A stretch of 64,000 nt of DNA from Streptomyces sp. NBC_00557. GTDB taxonomy: Bacteria > Actinomycetota > Actinomycetes > Streptomycetales > Streptomycetaceae. The notes beneath the pieces are model-generated. The model was not told the origin of the DNA. It did not search any database and saw nothing but the letters and a program-made list of their open reading frames with translations. Location of the stretch: NCBI RefSeq assembly GCF_036345995.1, contig NZ_CP107796.1, forward strand, positions 4,402,001 through 4,466,000, in the 5' to 3' direction. Of this stretch, positions 50,637 to 59,043 are shown piece by piece (the stretch's first letter is position 1; each line of letters begins with the position of its first letter). The position numbers were made by a program, and so were the translations under genes.

Positions 50637-51577
50637 CAGGCGGTTACCTCCGAGGGGTCGGTGGGGTCGAGGAGATCGCGGGCCAGCAGACCCGCGCCGA
50701 GGCAGCCGGCCGTGTCCCCCAGCGCCGCCGGGACGATGCCCGGGAGTCTCTGGAACGTGACCCGCCGCTGTACGGCGTCCCGCAGGGGCCGGAACAGCAC
50801 GTCCCCGGCCTCGGCGAGCCCGCCGCCGATGATCAGGGTGCGCGGGTCCAGCAGGGTGAGCGCGGTGACCAGGCCGTCGGCGAGCGCGTCGACCGCCTCC
50901 TGCCACACCCGGACGGCGTTCGGATCGCCGGACGTGACGGCCTTGGCGCAGTCGGCGGCGTCCGCCTCCGGGTCCCCGCAGGCCGCGGCCCACGCCTCGC
51001 TCACGGCCGACGCGGAGGCGTACCGCTCCAGGCAGCCGCGCTGCCCGCAGGGGCACGGCAGCCCGCCGGGCCGTACGACGACGTGGCCGATCTCGCCCGC
51101 GAAGCCGTGCGCGCCCGCCTCCACCCGTCCGTCGATGCCGATGGCGCCGGCGATCCCGGTGCCGAGCGGCACGAACAGGAACCGGTCGGCGCCCCGGCCC
51201 GCGCCGATCCGGCCCTCGGCGAGCCCGCCGGTGCGCACGTCGTGGCCGAGGGCGACCGGGATGCCGAGCCGTTCGCCGAGCAGGGCGCGCAGCGGTACGT
51301 CCCGCCAGCCGAGGTTGGCCGCGTAGGAGGCGACGCCCCGCTCCTCGTCCACGATGCCGGGGACCGCGATGCCGGCAGCGGCGGCGCCCTCGCCGTAGTG
51401 CGCGAGGCCGTACGCGTGCAGCTCGGCGGCGAAGTCGAGGATCGCCGCGACCACCGCGTCCGGTCCGCGCTCACGGCCCGTGGCGCGGCGGGCGCGGTGG
51501 AGCAGCCCGCCGTCGTCGCCGACGAGGGCGGCCTTCATCCCGGTACCGCCCACGTCGAGGGCGATGACATGTCTCAC
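50636..51577 (-). CDS. nagK: ROK-family N-acetylglucosamine kinase
   Basis: Phosphorylates GlcNAc to GlcNAc-6-P, the substrate of NagA. 313 residues from GTG 51577. ROK fold: ATP motif ALDVGGTGMKAALVGDDGG, DVRTGGLAEGRIGAGRG, PLGTGIAGAIGIDG and HGFAGEIGHVVVRPGGLPCPCGQRGCLERYASA. The last contains the ROK zinc motif CxCGxxGCxE and the GH-x-x-V substrate loop. Position as first gene of nagKA and the DasR sites in its promoter support this role over glucose kinase. Confidence 0.93.
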   Translation of the reverse strand: MRHVIALDVGGTGMKAALVGDDGGLLHRARRATGRERGPDAVVAAILDFAAELHAYGLAHYGEGAAAAGIAVPGIVDEERGVASYAANLGWRDVPLRALLGERLGIPVALGHDVRTGGLAEGRIGAGRGADRFLFVPLGTGIAGAIGIDGRVEAGAHGFAGEIGHVVVRPGGLPCPCGQRGCLERYASASAVSEAWAAACGDPEADAADCAKAVTSGDPNAVRVWQEAVDALADGLVTALTLLDPRTLIIGGGLAEAGDVLFRPLRDAVQRRVTFQRLPGIVPAALGDTAGCLGAGLLARDLLDPTDPSEVTA

Positions 51578-51608
51578 CACGGTCCCTAGTGTGGCCCTCC
51601 CACCCGGG

Positions 51609-51624
51609 AGAGGTCTAGTCCACT
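51609..51624. promoter_or_regulatory. dre site 1 (DasR operator) between nagK and the sugar-binding protein gene
   Basis: AGAGGTCTAGTCCACT matches the dre consensus ACTGGTCTAGACCACT at 13 of 16 positions. It lies 32 bp upstream of the nagK GTG. Confidence 0.8.
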
Positions 51625-51626
51625 CA

Positions 51627-51642
51627 CGTGGTGTAGACCTTA
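51627..51642. promoter_or_regulatory. dre site 2 (DasR operator)
   Basis: CGTGGTGTAGACCTTA keeps the dre core TGGTnTAGACC. It is spaced 18 bp centre-to-centre from site 1, so two DasR dimers could bind side by side and control both divergent promoters. Confidence 0.7.
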
Positions 51643-51690
51643 CGTGTCCACATGTTGAACGGTTCAGACAGCAAGGTTGAGGTTTTGAGG

Positions 51691-52983
51691 GTGCGTCGGC
51701 GTACGGCAGGAACGATCGCAGTGGTGTCCGCACTGGGCATGACGGCGGTCCTCGGCGGCTGCGGGAGCACGGGCTCCTCCGACGTCACCCTCAGACTCGT
51801 CGCCGCCGACTACGGCGACTCCCCGGCCGACAGCTCCAAGAAGTACTGGGACGCCCTGGCCAAGGAGTACGAGTCCAAGCACCCCGGCGTGAAGATCGAC
51901 GTCAGCGTCTACTCCTGGAACGAGGTCGACGCCAAGGTGAAGGACATGGTCGCCGCCGGCCACGCCCCCGACCTGGCCCAGATCGGCGCCTACGCCGACT
52001 ACGCCGCCGCCGGCAAGCTCTACCCGGCCTCCGACCTGCTCTCCATACGAACCCAGGCCGACTTCCTCTCCCAGCTCTCCGAGGCCGGGCAGTGGAACCA
52101 CACGCAGTACGGCATCCCGTTCGCCGCCTCCACGCGCGTGCTCTTCTACAACAAGACCCTGTTCGCCAAGGCCGGCATCACCCCGCCCACCACCTGGGAC
52201 GAACTGGCCGCCGACGCCAGGGCCCTCAAGGACAAGGGCGTGAAGTACCCCTTCGCGCTCCCTCTCGGCCCCGAGGAGGCCCAGGCCGAGACCATGCAGT
52301 GGATGCTCAGCGGCGCCGGCTCCGACAACGACGGCAACGGCTACACCGACGACATCGGCACCTACACCATCGACTCCGCGCCGAACGTCCAGACCTTCAC
52401 CTGGCTCAAGGACGACCTGGTCGGCAAGGGCCTGACCGGGCCGGTCGCACCCGGCAGGCTGAACCGCGCGGACGCCTTCGCCGCGTTCGCCGACGGCCAG
52501 GTCGGCATGCTCAACGGACACCCCACGCTGATCCAGCAGGCCGAGAAGAAGGGCGTGAAGTTCGGCATGGTGCCCACGCCGGGGCGCACCGGCCCGGCCC
52601 GGTCCTCCATGGGCGTCGCCGACTGGATGATGGCCTTCCGGCAGAACGGCCACCGCGACCAGATCGGCGACTTCCTCGACTTCGTCTACAGCGACAAGAA
52701 CGTCCTCGCCTTCTCCCGCGAGTACGGCCTGCTGCCGGTCACCGGCTCCGCCTCGACGGCGATGAGCGAGTCGGACGCCGCCTCCGACAAGGCCCTGCGC
52801 CCCTTCCTCGACCAGCTGCCCACCTCCGAGCTGTACCCCGTCGGCAAGACCTCCTGGGCGACGGTCAGCGCCGCCGTGAAGCAGAACATCGGCCAGGCCG
52901 TCGCCCCCGGCGGCGATCCCGCCGGCGTCCTCAGCCGCCTCCAGGCCACGGCGACGGCGGCGGACAGCGGCGCCGGGAACTGA
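51691..52983 (+). CDS. ABC transporter sugar-binding lipoprotein
   Basis: About 430 residues from GTG 51691; ATG 51652 lies in the operator region and has no ribosome-binding site. The signal (RRRTAGTIAVVSALGMTAV) ends in lipobox LGGC. The mature protein is a family-1 extracellular solute-binding protein: AADYGDSPADSSKKYWDALAKEYESKHPGVKIDVSVYSWNEVDAKV, YGIPFAASTRVLFYNKTLFAKAGI, AFAAFADGQVGMLNGHPTLI. No permease genes follow, so its transporter is elsewhere and probably uses MsiK. The shared dre promoter with nagK suggests an amino-sugar or chitin-derived ligand. Confidence 0.92.
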   Translation: MRRRTAGTIAVVSALGMTAVLGGCGSTGSSDVTLRLVAADYGDSPADSSKKYWDALAKEYESKHPGVKIDVSVYSWNEVDAKVKDMVAAGHAPDLAQIGAYADYAAAGKLYPASDLLSIRTQADFLSQLSEAGQWNHTQYGIPFAASTRVLFYNKTLFAKAGITPPTTWDELAADARALKDKGVKYPFALPLGPEEAQAETMQWMLSGAGSDNDGNGYTDDIGTYTIDSAPNVQTFTWLKDDLVGKGLTGPVAPGRLNRADAFAAFADGQVGMLNGHPTLIQQAEKKGVKFGMVPTPGRTGPARSSMGVADWMMAFRQNGHRDQIGDFLDFVYSDKNVLAFSREYGLLPVTGSASTAMSESDAASDKALRPFLDQLPTSELYPVGKTSWATVSAAVKQNIGQAVAPGGDPAGVLSRLQATATAADSGAGN

Positions 52984-53019
52984 CCGCCGCTGTCAGTGCC
53001 CGGCGCTACGGTGGCTGCC

Positions 53020-53244
53020 ATGGAACTCGGCCCGCGCGAACACGCCATCCTCGCCCTGGAGCGCCGCGGCTTCCCCGGCCCCGGCGCGAAGGAGCGCGCG
53101 ATACGCGAGCAACTGGGCCTGTCCCCGGTCCGCTACTACCAGCTCCTCAACGCCCTGCTGGACGACGAGCGAGCCCTGGCGGCGGACCCGGTGACGGTGA
53201 ACCGCCTGCGGAGGGTGAGGGAGTCCCGCAGAGCGGAGCGCTGA
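53020..53244 (+). CDS. DUF3263 small helical protein
   Basis: 74 residues (MELGPREHAILALERRGFPGPGAKERAIREQL, then GLSPVRYYQLLNALLDDERALAADPVTVNRLRRVRESRRAER). The DUF3263 family is actinobacterial, with a helix-turn-helix-like core (AIREQLGLSPVRYYQLLNAL) that suggests DNA or RNA binding; function is not established. ATG 53020 is preferred over 52996 because it gives the family N-terminus. It lies 36 bp after the binding-protein gene and may share its transcript. Confidence 0.88.
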   Translation: MELGPREHAILALERRGFPGPGAKERAIREQLGLSPVRYYQLLNALLDDERALAADPVTVNRLRRVRESRRAER

Positions 53245-53319
53245 GGTCTGGCAGGGCGCCTTCACAGCCGGGCGGAGCCCCCAGGCGTGAGGACGGCCCG
53301 CGCTGGATACTGTCGCGGT

Positions 53320-54153
53320 ATGGACCCTATGCCGACCCCAGCCACGCAGCCCGGCCGGGACGGACTCGCCGCACTCCTGGCGAGGCCCCGCGCAGCGCTC
53401 GTCGGCCTGGACTTCGACGGCACGCTGGCCCCCATCGTCGCCGACCCCGAACAGGCCCGCGCCCACCCCGAAGCCGTACCCGCACTCGCGGCCCTCGCCC
53501 CGAAGGTCGCCTCCGTCACGGTGATCACCGGCCGCCCCGCCGGCGTCGCCGTCCGCTACGGCGGCTTCGCCGGCGTCCCCGGCCTGGAGCACCTGACCGT
53601 CCTCGGCCACTACGGCGCCGAACGCTGGGACGCGGTCACCGGCACGGTCACCGCCCCGGCCCCGCATCCCGGCGTCGCGGCGGCCCGCGCCGAGCTGCCG
53701 GGCGTGCTGGACCGCGCCGGCGCCTGGCCCGGCACCTGGATCGAGGAGAAGGGCCGGGCGGTCGCGGTGCACACCCGCCGCGCCGCCGACCCGCAGGCCG
53801 CGTTCGAGGCGCTGCGCGGCCCCCTCACCGACCTCGCCGCCCGGCACGGACTGATCGTCGAGCCCGGCCGCATGGTCCTGGAGCTGCGCCCGCCGGGCAT
53901 GGACAAGGGCGTGGCGCTCGCCGACCACGTCCGCAGGACCGGCGCCGAGTGCGTCGTCTACGCCGGCGACGACCTCGGCGACCTGCCCGCCTTCGCCGCC
54001 GTCGACAAGCTCCGCTCCGACGGCGTCCCCGGCCTGCTGGTGTGCAGCGGCAGCACGGAGGTCACGGAACTGGCGGAACGCGCGGACGTGGTGGTCGACG
54101 GCCCGGCCGGCGTCGTGCACCTGCTGCGGTCGCTCGCGGCTCAGCTCGGCTGA
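53320..54153 (+). CDS. otsB: trehalose-6-phosphate phosphatase
   Basis: Second step of the OtsAB trehalose route. 277 residues, HAD superfamily: motif I VGLDFDGTLAPIV (nucleophile and acid/base Asp), motif II VTVITGRPAG, cap domain GHYGAERWDAVTG and VAVHTRRAAD, then LELRPPGMDKGVAL (motif III Lys) and motif IV YAGDDLGDLPAFAAVD. ATG 53320 or 53329 are possible starts. It is convergent with otsA (13-bp overlap of the 3' ends), so the two trehalose genes are not in one operon. Confidence 0.95.
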   Translation: MDPMPTPATQPGRDGLAALLARPRAALVGLDFDGTLAPIVADPEQARAHPEAVPALAALAPKVASVTVITGRPAGVAVRYGGFAGVPGLEHLTVLGHYGAERWDAVTGTVTAPAPHPGVAAARAELPGVLDRAGAWPGTWIEEKGRAVAVHTRRAADPQAAFEALRGPLTDLAARHGLIVEPGRMVLELRPPGMDKGVALADHVRRTGAECVVYAGDDLGDLPAFAAVDKLRSDGVPGLLVCSGSTEVTELAERADVVVDGPAGVVHLLRSLAAQLG

Positions 54154-55583
54154 AGTTCCTGGAGTGCCCGCAGCTGGTCCAGGAACCAGCGGGCGGGCGG
54201 CAGCGCGGTGGCCGCGTCGGCCAGCCGTTTCGACCGCTCCGCCCGCTCCGCGTCCGGCAGGCTCAGCGCCTCGTGCAGCGCCCGCGCGGTCTCCAGCACG
54301 TCGTAGGGGTTGACCGCGAACGCGTGCGGGCCCAGCTCCTCGTACGCGCCCGCCTCCCGGGACAGCACCAGCGCGCAGCCCTCGTCGGAGACGACCGGCA
54401 CCTCCTTGGCGACCAGGTTCATGCCGTCCCGGATGGGGTTGACGAGGGCCACGTCGGCGAGCCGGTAGGCGGCCAGCGAGCGCGCGAAGTCGTCCTTGAC
54501 GTGCAGCACCACCGGGGTCCAGCCGACCGTGCCGTACGCGGAGTTGATCTCCTCGGCCACTCGCTGCACCGCGTCTGTGTAGTCCCGGTACACGGCGAGG
54601 TCCTGCCGGGACGGATAGGCGAACGCGACGTGCACCACCCGCTCCCGCCACTCGGGGTGGTCCTCCAGCAGCTGCCGGTAGGCCAACAGGCCGCGCACGA
54701 TGTTCTTGGACAGCTCGGTGCGGTCGACGCGGACGATGGTCCGGCGGCCCTCGCCGATCTCCTCGCGCAGCGCGGCCATCCGCTCCTCGACGTCCGGCTC
54801 GTGCGCCCGCTTGCGCAGGAAGTCCCCGTCCGCGCCCAGACCGTGCACGCCGATCCGCGTGTCCGCGGGCATCCCGGACTCCAGGACCGCCTGCGCGCAG
54901 TCCCGGAACGCGTCCGCCCAGCGCTGTGTCAGGAACGCCACCCGGTCGGCGCCGAGCATGCCCGCCATCAGCTGCTCGCGGATGTCGTCCGGGAGCAGCC
55001 GGAAGTACTCGGGCGGCGCCCACGGCGTGTGCGAGAAGTGACCGATCCGCAGGTCCGGGCGCAGCTCGCGCAGCATGCCGGGGACCAGGCACAGGTGGTA
55101 GTCCTGGACGAGGACGGCCGCGCCGTCGGCCGCCGCCTCGGCCAGCGCCTCGGCGAACGCGCGGTTGTAGGTCTCGTACGACGCCCACTGCCGGCGGAAC
55201 TCCGCGTCGAAGACCGGCTCCAGCGGGGTCTGGTACAGCATGTGATGCACGAACCACAGCACCGAGTTGGCGATGCCGTTGTAGGCGTCCGCGTGCACGC
55301 GCGCGTCGATGTCCAGCATCCGCACCCGCTGCCCGCCGCTGTCCTCGGCCGGCAGCAGCCCGCCGCCGGCCCGCCGTACGGCCTCGCGGTCGCCGTCGCC
55401 GAGCGCCGCGCACACCCACAGCGAGTCCGCGTCCGAGCCGATGGCCGACAGTCCCGAGACCAGCCCGCCGCCGCCCCGCCTGGCGCGCAGCGCACCGCCC
55501 TCGTCCACCGTGTACGAAACCGGGCCGCGGTTGGACGCGACCAGCACCTGAGCTCTCTTGACCGCAGCATCCGTGGAAGCCAT
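54141..55583 (-). CDS. otsA: trehalose-6-phosphate synthase
   Basis: Joins UDP- or GDP-glucose with glucose-6-phosphate. 480 residues, GT20 GT-B fold: N-terminal VASNRGPVSYTVDEGGALRARRGGGGLVSGL (glycine loop), YHLCLVPGMLRELRPDLRIGHFSHTPWAPPEYFRLLP, VHGLGADGDFL, and the nucleotide-sugar site VRVDRTELSKNIVRGLLAY (Arg, Lys). RDGMNLVAKEVPVVSD, the C-terminal catalytic loop, is present. Start ATG 55583. It sits downstream of gpgS on the same strand (74-bp gap), an osmotic-solute cluster. Confidence 0.96.
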   Translation of the reverse strand: MASTDAAVKRAQVLVASNRGPVSYTVDEGGALRARRGGGGLVSGLSAIGSDADSLWVCAALGDGDREAVRRAGGGLLPAEDSGGQRVRMLDIDARVHADAYNGIANSVLWFVHHMLYQTPLEPVFDAEFRRQWASYETYNRAFAEALAEAAADGAAVLVQDYHLCLVPGMLRELRPDLRIGHFSHTPWAPPEYFRLLPDDIREQLMAGMLGADRVAFLTQRWADAFRDCAQAVLESGMPADTRIGVHGLGADGDFLRKRAHEPDVEERMAALREEIGEGRRTIVRVDRTELSKNIVRGLLAYRQLLEDHPEWRERVVHVAFAYPSRQDLAVYRDYTDAVQRVAEEINSAYGTVGWTPVVLHVKDDFARSLAAYRLADVALVNPIRDGMNLVAKEVPVVSDEGCALVLSREAGAYEELGPHAFAVNPYDVLETARALHEALSLPDAERAERSKRLADAATALPPARWFLDQLRALQELQPS

Positions 55584-55657
55584 GGTCCTCAACCTAGCCC
55601 CGCCCGGAAACGCTCAAACGTACGGTCGCGCCCGGCGCGCCGCCGTATACGAACGGT

Positions 55658-56602
55658 TCACGCCACCTTGCGTTCCGCGTACTCCGCGATCTCCAGCATC
55701 GGCGGCCGCTCCTCGGTGTCCACGGAGTAGGTGCGCGGTTCGAAGCCGTCCTCGCCCCGCTCGAACTGGGTGAGGCAGGGCCGCACCAGGTGGCCGCGCG
55801 CCAGCCTGAGCTGGGCGGTGCGGTAGATCGCGGCTGCCATCCGGCCGAGCGCCTGCCCGTCCTGGTGGCGGTGCTTGCGCACGCCCACGTCCACCTGGGC
55901 CAGCGCGTCGAGGCCGACCAGGTGCAGGGCGTCCACCAGCATGCCCAGTTCCACGCCGTAGCCGACGGGGAACGGCAGCTGCTCCAGCAGGCTGCGCCGG
56001 GCCGCGTACTCGCCGCCCAGCGGCTGCACGAAACCGGCGAGCTGCGGCCAGTGCATGTTCAGCAGCGGGCGGGCCATCAGCTCGGTGACCCGGCCGCCCT
56101 GCCCCGCGGTTCCGGCGAGCGGGCGGTCGTACATGCCCTTGACCAGGTCCACGCCGGGGTCGGTGAGCAGCGGGCCGACGATCCCGGAGACGAAGTCGGC
56201 GGAGAAGTCCCTGAGATCCGCGTCGATGAAGCAGACGATGTCGCCGCTGGTCACCAGCAGGGAGCGCCACAGCACCTCACCCTTGCCGGGGACGGCCGGA
56301 ACGCGCGGCAGGATCTCGTCCCGGTGAACGACCCGGGCGCCCGCGGCGGCGGCGACCTGGGAGGTGCGGTCGGTGGAGCCGGAGTCGACCACGACGATCT
56401 CGTCGACGAGCGGGACCCGTTCCACGAGGTCGCGGCGGATGACCGCGACGATGTCGCCGACCGTCTCCTCCTCGTTGAGCGCGGGCAGCACGACGCTGAT
56501 CGTCTGGCCCGTGCGCTGCTTGGCGGCGAGGATCCGGTGGAGCGGGCGATCGGCCACGGACCAGGAGCGGGTGGCCAGCCAGCGCTCGACTTCTTCCAGC
56601 AC
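55658..56602 (-). CDS. gpgS: glucosyl-3-phosphoglycerate synthase
   Basis: GT81-family enzyme that transfers glucose from an NDP-glucose to 3-phosphoglycerate, the first step to glucosylglycerate and methylglucose lipopolysaccharide. 314 residues, GT-A fold: SVVLPALNEEETVGDIVAVIRRDL, the NDP-binding VDEIVVVDSGSTDRTSQVAAAAGARVV, metal motif CFIDADLRDF, acceptor loop GGEYAARRSLLEQLPFPVGYGVELGML, and VRKHRHQDGQALGRMAAAI. It is upstream of otsA, which groups compatible-solute functions. The divergent side carries the thrC riboswitch. Confidence 0.93.
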   Translation of the reverse strand: MLEEVERWLATRSWSVADRPLHRILAAKQRTGQTISVVLPALNEEETVGDIVAVIRRDLVERVPLVDEIVVVDSGSTDRTSQVAAAAGARVVHRDEILPRVPAVPGKGEVLWRSLLVTSGDIVCFIDADLRDFSADFVSGIVGPLLTDPGVDLVKGMYDRPLAGTAGQGGRVTELMARPLLNMHWPQLAGFVQPLGGEYAARRSLLEQLPFPVGYGVELGMLVDALHLVGLDALAQVDVGVRKHRHQDGQALGRMAAAIYRTAQLRLARGHLVRPCLTQFERGEDGFEPRTYSVDTEERPPMLEIAEYAERKVA

Positions 56603-56765
56603 GGTCTGCGGCTCCTCACTGTTCGTGATCGCACGGGCTGCACCGTGTGATCCATCTCGCGGTTCGGACGACTATCTCAACTGTCCTGGCCTTCGGTTAC
56701 AGTCTTGAACAACGCCGGTGACCATCGCATGTCGGGGGTCAGCGTGCGTCGACAACCGCATACCG

Positions 56766-56917
56766 CTCATCCAGAGGGGCAGAGGGACACGGCCCGATGA
56801 AGCCCCGGCAACCCTCCAGTCGGTTCTCGTAGATCACTGCTGATCGCTCCGCGAGGCTCCCGGCTAGGGAAGGTGCCAAATCCGTCTCACGGCGAGATGC
56901 GTCGTGAGGAAGATGAG
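56766..56917 (+). promoter_or_regulatory. SAM-I (S-box) riboswitch upstream of thrC
   Basis: P1 is CTCATC (56766-56771) with GATGAG (56912-56917). The S-box core is present: AGAGGGGCAGAGGGACACG, GCCCGATGAAGCCCCGGCAACC in P2/P3, GGGAAGGTGCCAAATCC after P3, then the P4 hairpin GTCTCACGGCGAGA-type stem. The Shine-Dalgarno region (GAGGAGAAAGGG) directly follows or overlaps P1, and no U-tailed terminator is seen, so control is probably at translation initiation. Confidence 0.93.
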
Positions 56918-56937
56918 GAGAAAGGGCCTCGCCTCAC

Positions 56938-58221
56938 ATGGCTGTGCAGACAGTTGCAAGCTCCAGCAGTTCCACCGTCGATCTCGGCCCCGCCGCGGCC
57001 CTGAGCTGTCGCGAGTGCGGTCACCGCGTCCCGCTCGGCCCGGTCTTCGCCTGCGAGGAGTGTTTCGGCCCGCTGGAGATCGCCTACGACTTCTCCGCCT
57101 ACGACACCGAGGAACTGCGCCGCCGCATCGAGTCCGGCCCGGCGAACATCTGGCGCTACGCCCCGCTGCTGCCCGTCCCGGCGGACGTGGCCGACAAGCC
57201 GAACCTGAACCCGGGCTGGACCAAGCTGGTCAAGGCCGACAACCTCGCGGCCGAACTCGGCGTCACCGGCGGCCTGTTCGTCAAGGACGACTCCGGCAAC
57301 CCGACCCACTCCTTCAAGGACCGCGTGGTCGCGCAAGCCCTGGAGGCCGCGCGCGCCTTCAGCTTCACCACCCTGTCCTGCTCCTCCACCGGCAACCTGG
57401 CCGGCGCCGTCGGCGCCGCCGCCGCCCGCGCCGGCTTCCGCTCCTGCGTGTTCATCCCGCACGACCTGGAGCAGGGCAAGGTCGTCATGGCCGCGGTCTA
57501 CGGCGGCGACCTCGTCGGCATCGAGGGCAACTACGACGACGTGAACCGCTTCTGCTCCGAGCTGATCGGCGACCCGGCCGGCGAGGGCTGGGGCTTCGTC
57601 AACGTCAACCTGCGGCCGTACTACGCGGAGGGCTCCAAGACGCTGGCGTACGAGATCTGCGAGCAGCTCGGCTGGCGGCTGCCCGACCAGATCGTCGTCC
57701 CGATCGCCTCCGGCTCCCAGCTCACCAAGATCGACAAGGGGCTGCAGGAGCTGATCAAGCTCGGTCTCGTCGAGGACAAGCCGTACCGGATCTTCGGCGC
57801 CCAGGCCGAGGGCTGCTCGCCGGTGTCGACCGCCTTCAAGGCCGGGCACGACGTCGTACGGCCCCAGAAGCCGAACACCATCGCCAAGTCGCTCGCCATC
57901 GGCAACCCGGCCGACGGGCCGTACGTCCTGGACATCGCGCGCCGCACCGGTGGCGCCGTGGAGGACGTCACGGACGAGGAAGTCGTCGACGCCATCAAGC
58001 TGCTGGCCCGCACCGAGGGCATCTTCGCGGAGACGGCGGGCGGCGTGACCGTCGGCGTCACCCGCAAGCTGCTCAAGGACGGCGTCCTGGACCCGACGAA
58101 GACCACGGTGGTCCTCAACACCGGCGACGGCCTGAAGACGCTGGACGCGGTGGCCGGCACCGGGCTGACCGCGACGATTCGTCCCACCCTCGACTCGTTC
58201 CGCGAGGCGGGGCTCGTCTAG
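56938..58221 (+). CDS. thrC: threonine synthase
   Basis: PLP enzyme that converts O-phosphohomoserine to threonine. 427 residues. An N-terminal zinc-ribbon-like segment has CxxC pairs (SCRECGHRVPLGPVFACEECFGPLEI, about residues 23-50). The PLP Lys is in NPTHSFKDRVVAQAL, followed by SCSSTGNLAGAVGAAAARAGF, PIASGSQLTKI and the C-terminal VVLNTGDGLKTLDAV. It competes with methionine synthesis for the homoserine branch, which fits the SAM riboswitch ahead of it. A MoaD-like gene follows. Confidence 0.96.
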   Translation: MAVQTVASSSSSTVDLGPAAALSCRECGHRVPLGPVFACEECFGPLEIAYDFSAYDTEELRRRIESGPANIWRYAPLLPVPADVADKPNLNPGWTKLVKADNLAAELGVTGGLFVKDDSGNPTHSFKDRVVAQALEAARAFSFTTLSCSSTGNLAGAVGAAAARAGFRSCVFIPHDLEQGKVVMAAVYGGDLVGIEGNYDDVNRFCSELIGDPAGEGWGFVNVNLRPYYAEGSKTLAYEICEQLGWRLPDQIVVPIASGSQLTKIDKGLQELIKLGLVEDKPYRIFGAQAEGCSPVSTAFKAGHDVVRPQKPNTIAKSLAIGNPADGPYVLDIARRTGGAVEDVTDEEVVDAIKLLARTEGIFAETAGGVTVGVTRKLLKDGVLDPTKTTVVLNTGDGLKTLDAVAGTGLTATIRPTLDSFREAGLV

Positions 58222-58335
58222 CGGCCTCGTCCTATCGTTTCGTCCGCGGGCCGGTGGGGCTGGTCGCCCCCAAGCTCTCGCGCCCCTGGGGCGCCGCCCC
58301 GCCGTACCTGTGAACCCGACCGGAGGTCCCACCGC

Positions 58336-58611
58336 ATGAGCGTGACCGTTCGCATCCCCACCATCCTGCGCACCTACACCGGCGGCCAGGCCGAGGTGAC
58401 CGCCGAGGGCGCCACCCTCGCCGAGGTCATCGAGGACCTGGAGAAGAACCACACCGGCATCGCCGCGCGCGTCCTGGACGACCAGGGCAAGCTGCGCCGG
58501 TTCGTCAACGTCTACGTCAACGACGACGACGTCCGCTTCGAGCAGGGCCTCGAGACGGCCACGCCGGACGGCGCCGGTGTCTCCATCATTCCGGCGGTCG
58601 CCGGCGGCTGA
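58336..58611 (+). CDS. MoaD/ThiS-family ubiquitin-like protein
   Basis: 91 residues, beta-grasp fold (SVTVRIPTILRTYTGGQAEVTAEGATLAEVIEDLEKNHTG), ending VSIIPAVAGG. The exposed C-terminal Gly-Gly marks a sulfur-carrier that can be adenylated and thiocarboxylated. It directly follows thrC (114-bp gap), a neighbourhood seen in other actinobacteria where MoaD-like carriers serve amino-acid sulfur chemistry. Partner enzymes (MoeZ-like activator, sulfhydrylase) are not in the window. A terminator follows. Confidence 0.92.
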   Translation: MSVTVRIPTILRTYTGGQAEVTAEGATLAEVIEDLEKNHTGIAARVLDDQGKLRRFVNVYVNDDDVRFEQGLETATPDGAGVSIIPAVAGG

Positions 58612-58649
58612 TCATTACCTTGGGTAATGGCTGTTACTCGTTGTTCGTT

Positions 58650-58688
58650 GAATGGCCCCCTCCGTGAGAGAAGCGGAGGGGGCCATTC
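58650..58688 (+). terminator. terminator after thrC-moaD
   Basis: Perfect 15-bp stem GAATGGCCCCCTCCG (58650-58664) / CGGAGGGGGCCATTC (58674-58688), followed by TGTGTG. Confidence 0.9.
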
Positions 58689-59043
58689 TGTGTGATTGAG
58701 CGCGGTAGAGTTGGGGAACGCGCTCCCGGTCGGACAGGTCGGGAACCCCGCATTCATGCCGCACGCCCGACAAGAAGTAGCCAAACTATGCGGGCTTTAT
58801 GCGGCTTTTGTAGTGCTTTGTGGAGCCCGACTTGCCCTGAAGTCGGGCGAATTCTCACCACATTCCGGACCGTCGCCGTCCAGAATTCTCGTCCGATTGA
58901 CCTGTTGCAGACGGCAGTTGGACAGATACATTCAGCCGCGGTCGACGCGTTCCGGCGCACGCCCCCGACCGTTGGGGGGTGAGGTCTGACCCGGGTCCGC
59001 GAAGTGTGGATCTGTGCAAGGGCCAGTAATAGGGGAGTTAGGC
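58689..59043 (+). other. long leader / intergenic region before the cold-shock gene
   Basis: 355 bp, A+T-richer than its surroundings. A perfect 9-bp hairpin GCCCGACTT (58825-58833) / AAGTCGGGC (58840-58848) is followed by GAATTCTCACC. Overlapping frames of about 96 codons are open but lack ribosome-binding sites and recognisable products. It may contain a long structured 5' leader, as in other cold-shock mRNAs. Confidence 0.45.

Noticed and set aside
58692-58989. Overlapping frames of about 96 codons upstream of csp
   Set aside because: No ribosome-binding site, poor third-position G/C and no recognisable product; treated as leader sequence.
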